A stretch of DNA of 6,156 nt, taken from Clostridiales bacterium (GTDB lineage Bacteria; Bacillota; Clostridia; Peptostreptococcales; Anaerovoracaceae). The notes below the pieces were generated by a model. It saw nothing but the letters and a program-made list of their open reading frames with translations, was not told where the DNA came from and searched no databases. The number at the start of each line of letters is the position of its first letter. Position 1 is the first letter of the stretch. The stretch spans positions 1 through 6,156 of the forward strand of contig DPKU01000132.1 in assembly GCA_003542355.1 (NCBI GenBank), in the 5' to 3' direction. The position numbers and the translations under genes were made by a program. This document shows, one piece after another, positions 6,106-6,156 of this stretch.

Positions 6106-6156
6106 AGCATGTAATGGATCTCTTTTGCCAGAACGATATTCAGCGTAAGCAGGTTT
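5984..6156. repeat. 51-bp perfect inverted repeat running to the window end (probable fold-back artefact)
   Basis: Positions 5984-6034 and 6106-6156 are exact reverse complements over 51 bases, separated by 71 bases; pairing stops at 6035/6105. The left arm codes for the start of the GntR protein in a normal reading frame, while the right arm breaks the conserved helix-turn-helix sequence. The arm reaches the very last base, so the full inverted copy could have been longer. This pattern is typical of chimeric fold-back molecules from amplification or library preparation, or of a palindromic contig end, rather than of a biological element. Confidence 0.9.

Noticed and set aside
5889..6110. Minus-strand 73-codon frame at the right end
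   Set aside because: It overlaps the gntR promoter and N-terminus, and its open length partly reflects the inverted duplication.

Overview
The window looks like a piece of a Bacillota (Clostridia-type) chromosome or metagenomic contig. The grounds are strong AGGAGG-type ribosome binding sites, compact operons with 4-base or zero-base gene junctions, a lipobox-anchored substrate-binding protein and sigma-A type promoters. A genus cannot be assigned from the sequence alone.

Layout from left to right. Positions 1-634 (minus strand) hold the N-terminal two thirds of an HD-GYP-family c-di-GMP phosphodiesterase-like protein that runs off the left edge. Positions 635-874 are intergenic: two tandem promoter candidates for the HD-GYP gene, a small perfect hairpin near one start point, and a weak terminator candidate for the operon arriving from the right. 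Positions 875-5687 (minus strand) are one tightly packed five-gene operon, transcribed as potA, potB, potC, potD and then a SIS-domain sugar deglycase/isomerase of the FrlB type. Positions 5688-5975 are a divergent regulatory region with a good promoter in each direction and an 11-bp direct repeat, one copy of which covers the -10 box of the pot operon. From 5976 on the plus strand comes the start of a GntR-family repressor. It is interrupted at about 6105, where the sequence turns into an exact inverted copy of positions 5984-6034 up to the window end. This is most likely a fold-back or assembly artefact.

How the genes may work together. A PotABCD-type ABC importer is normally annotated as a spermidine/putrescine uptake system. 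Here it is co-transcribed, with translational coupling, to an FrlB/FraB-like SIS deglycase and is divergent from a GntR regulator. By my alignment from memory to E. coli PotD, two of the three acidic residues that bind polyamine amines are replaced in this binding protein. My main inference is that the operon imports and breaks down a sugar-amine conjugate (Amadori/fructosamine or opine-like compound) rather than a free polyamine. No FrlD-type kinase is visible in the window, so the pathway is incomplete here and the substrate remains unproven.
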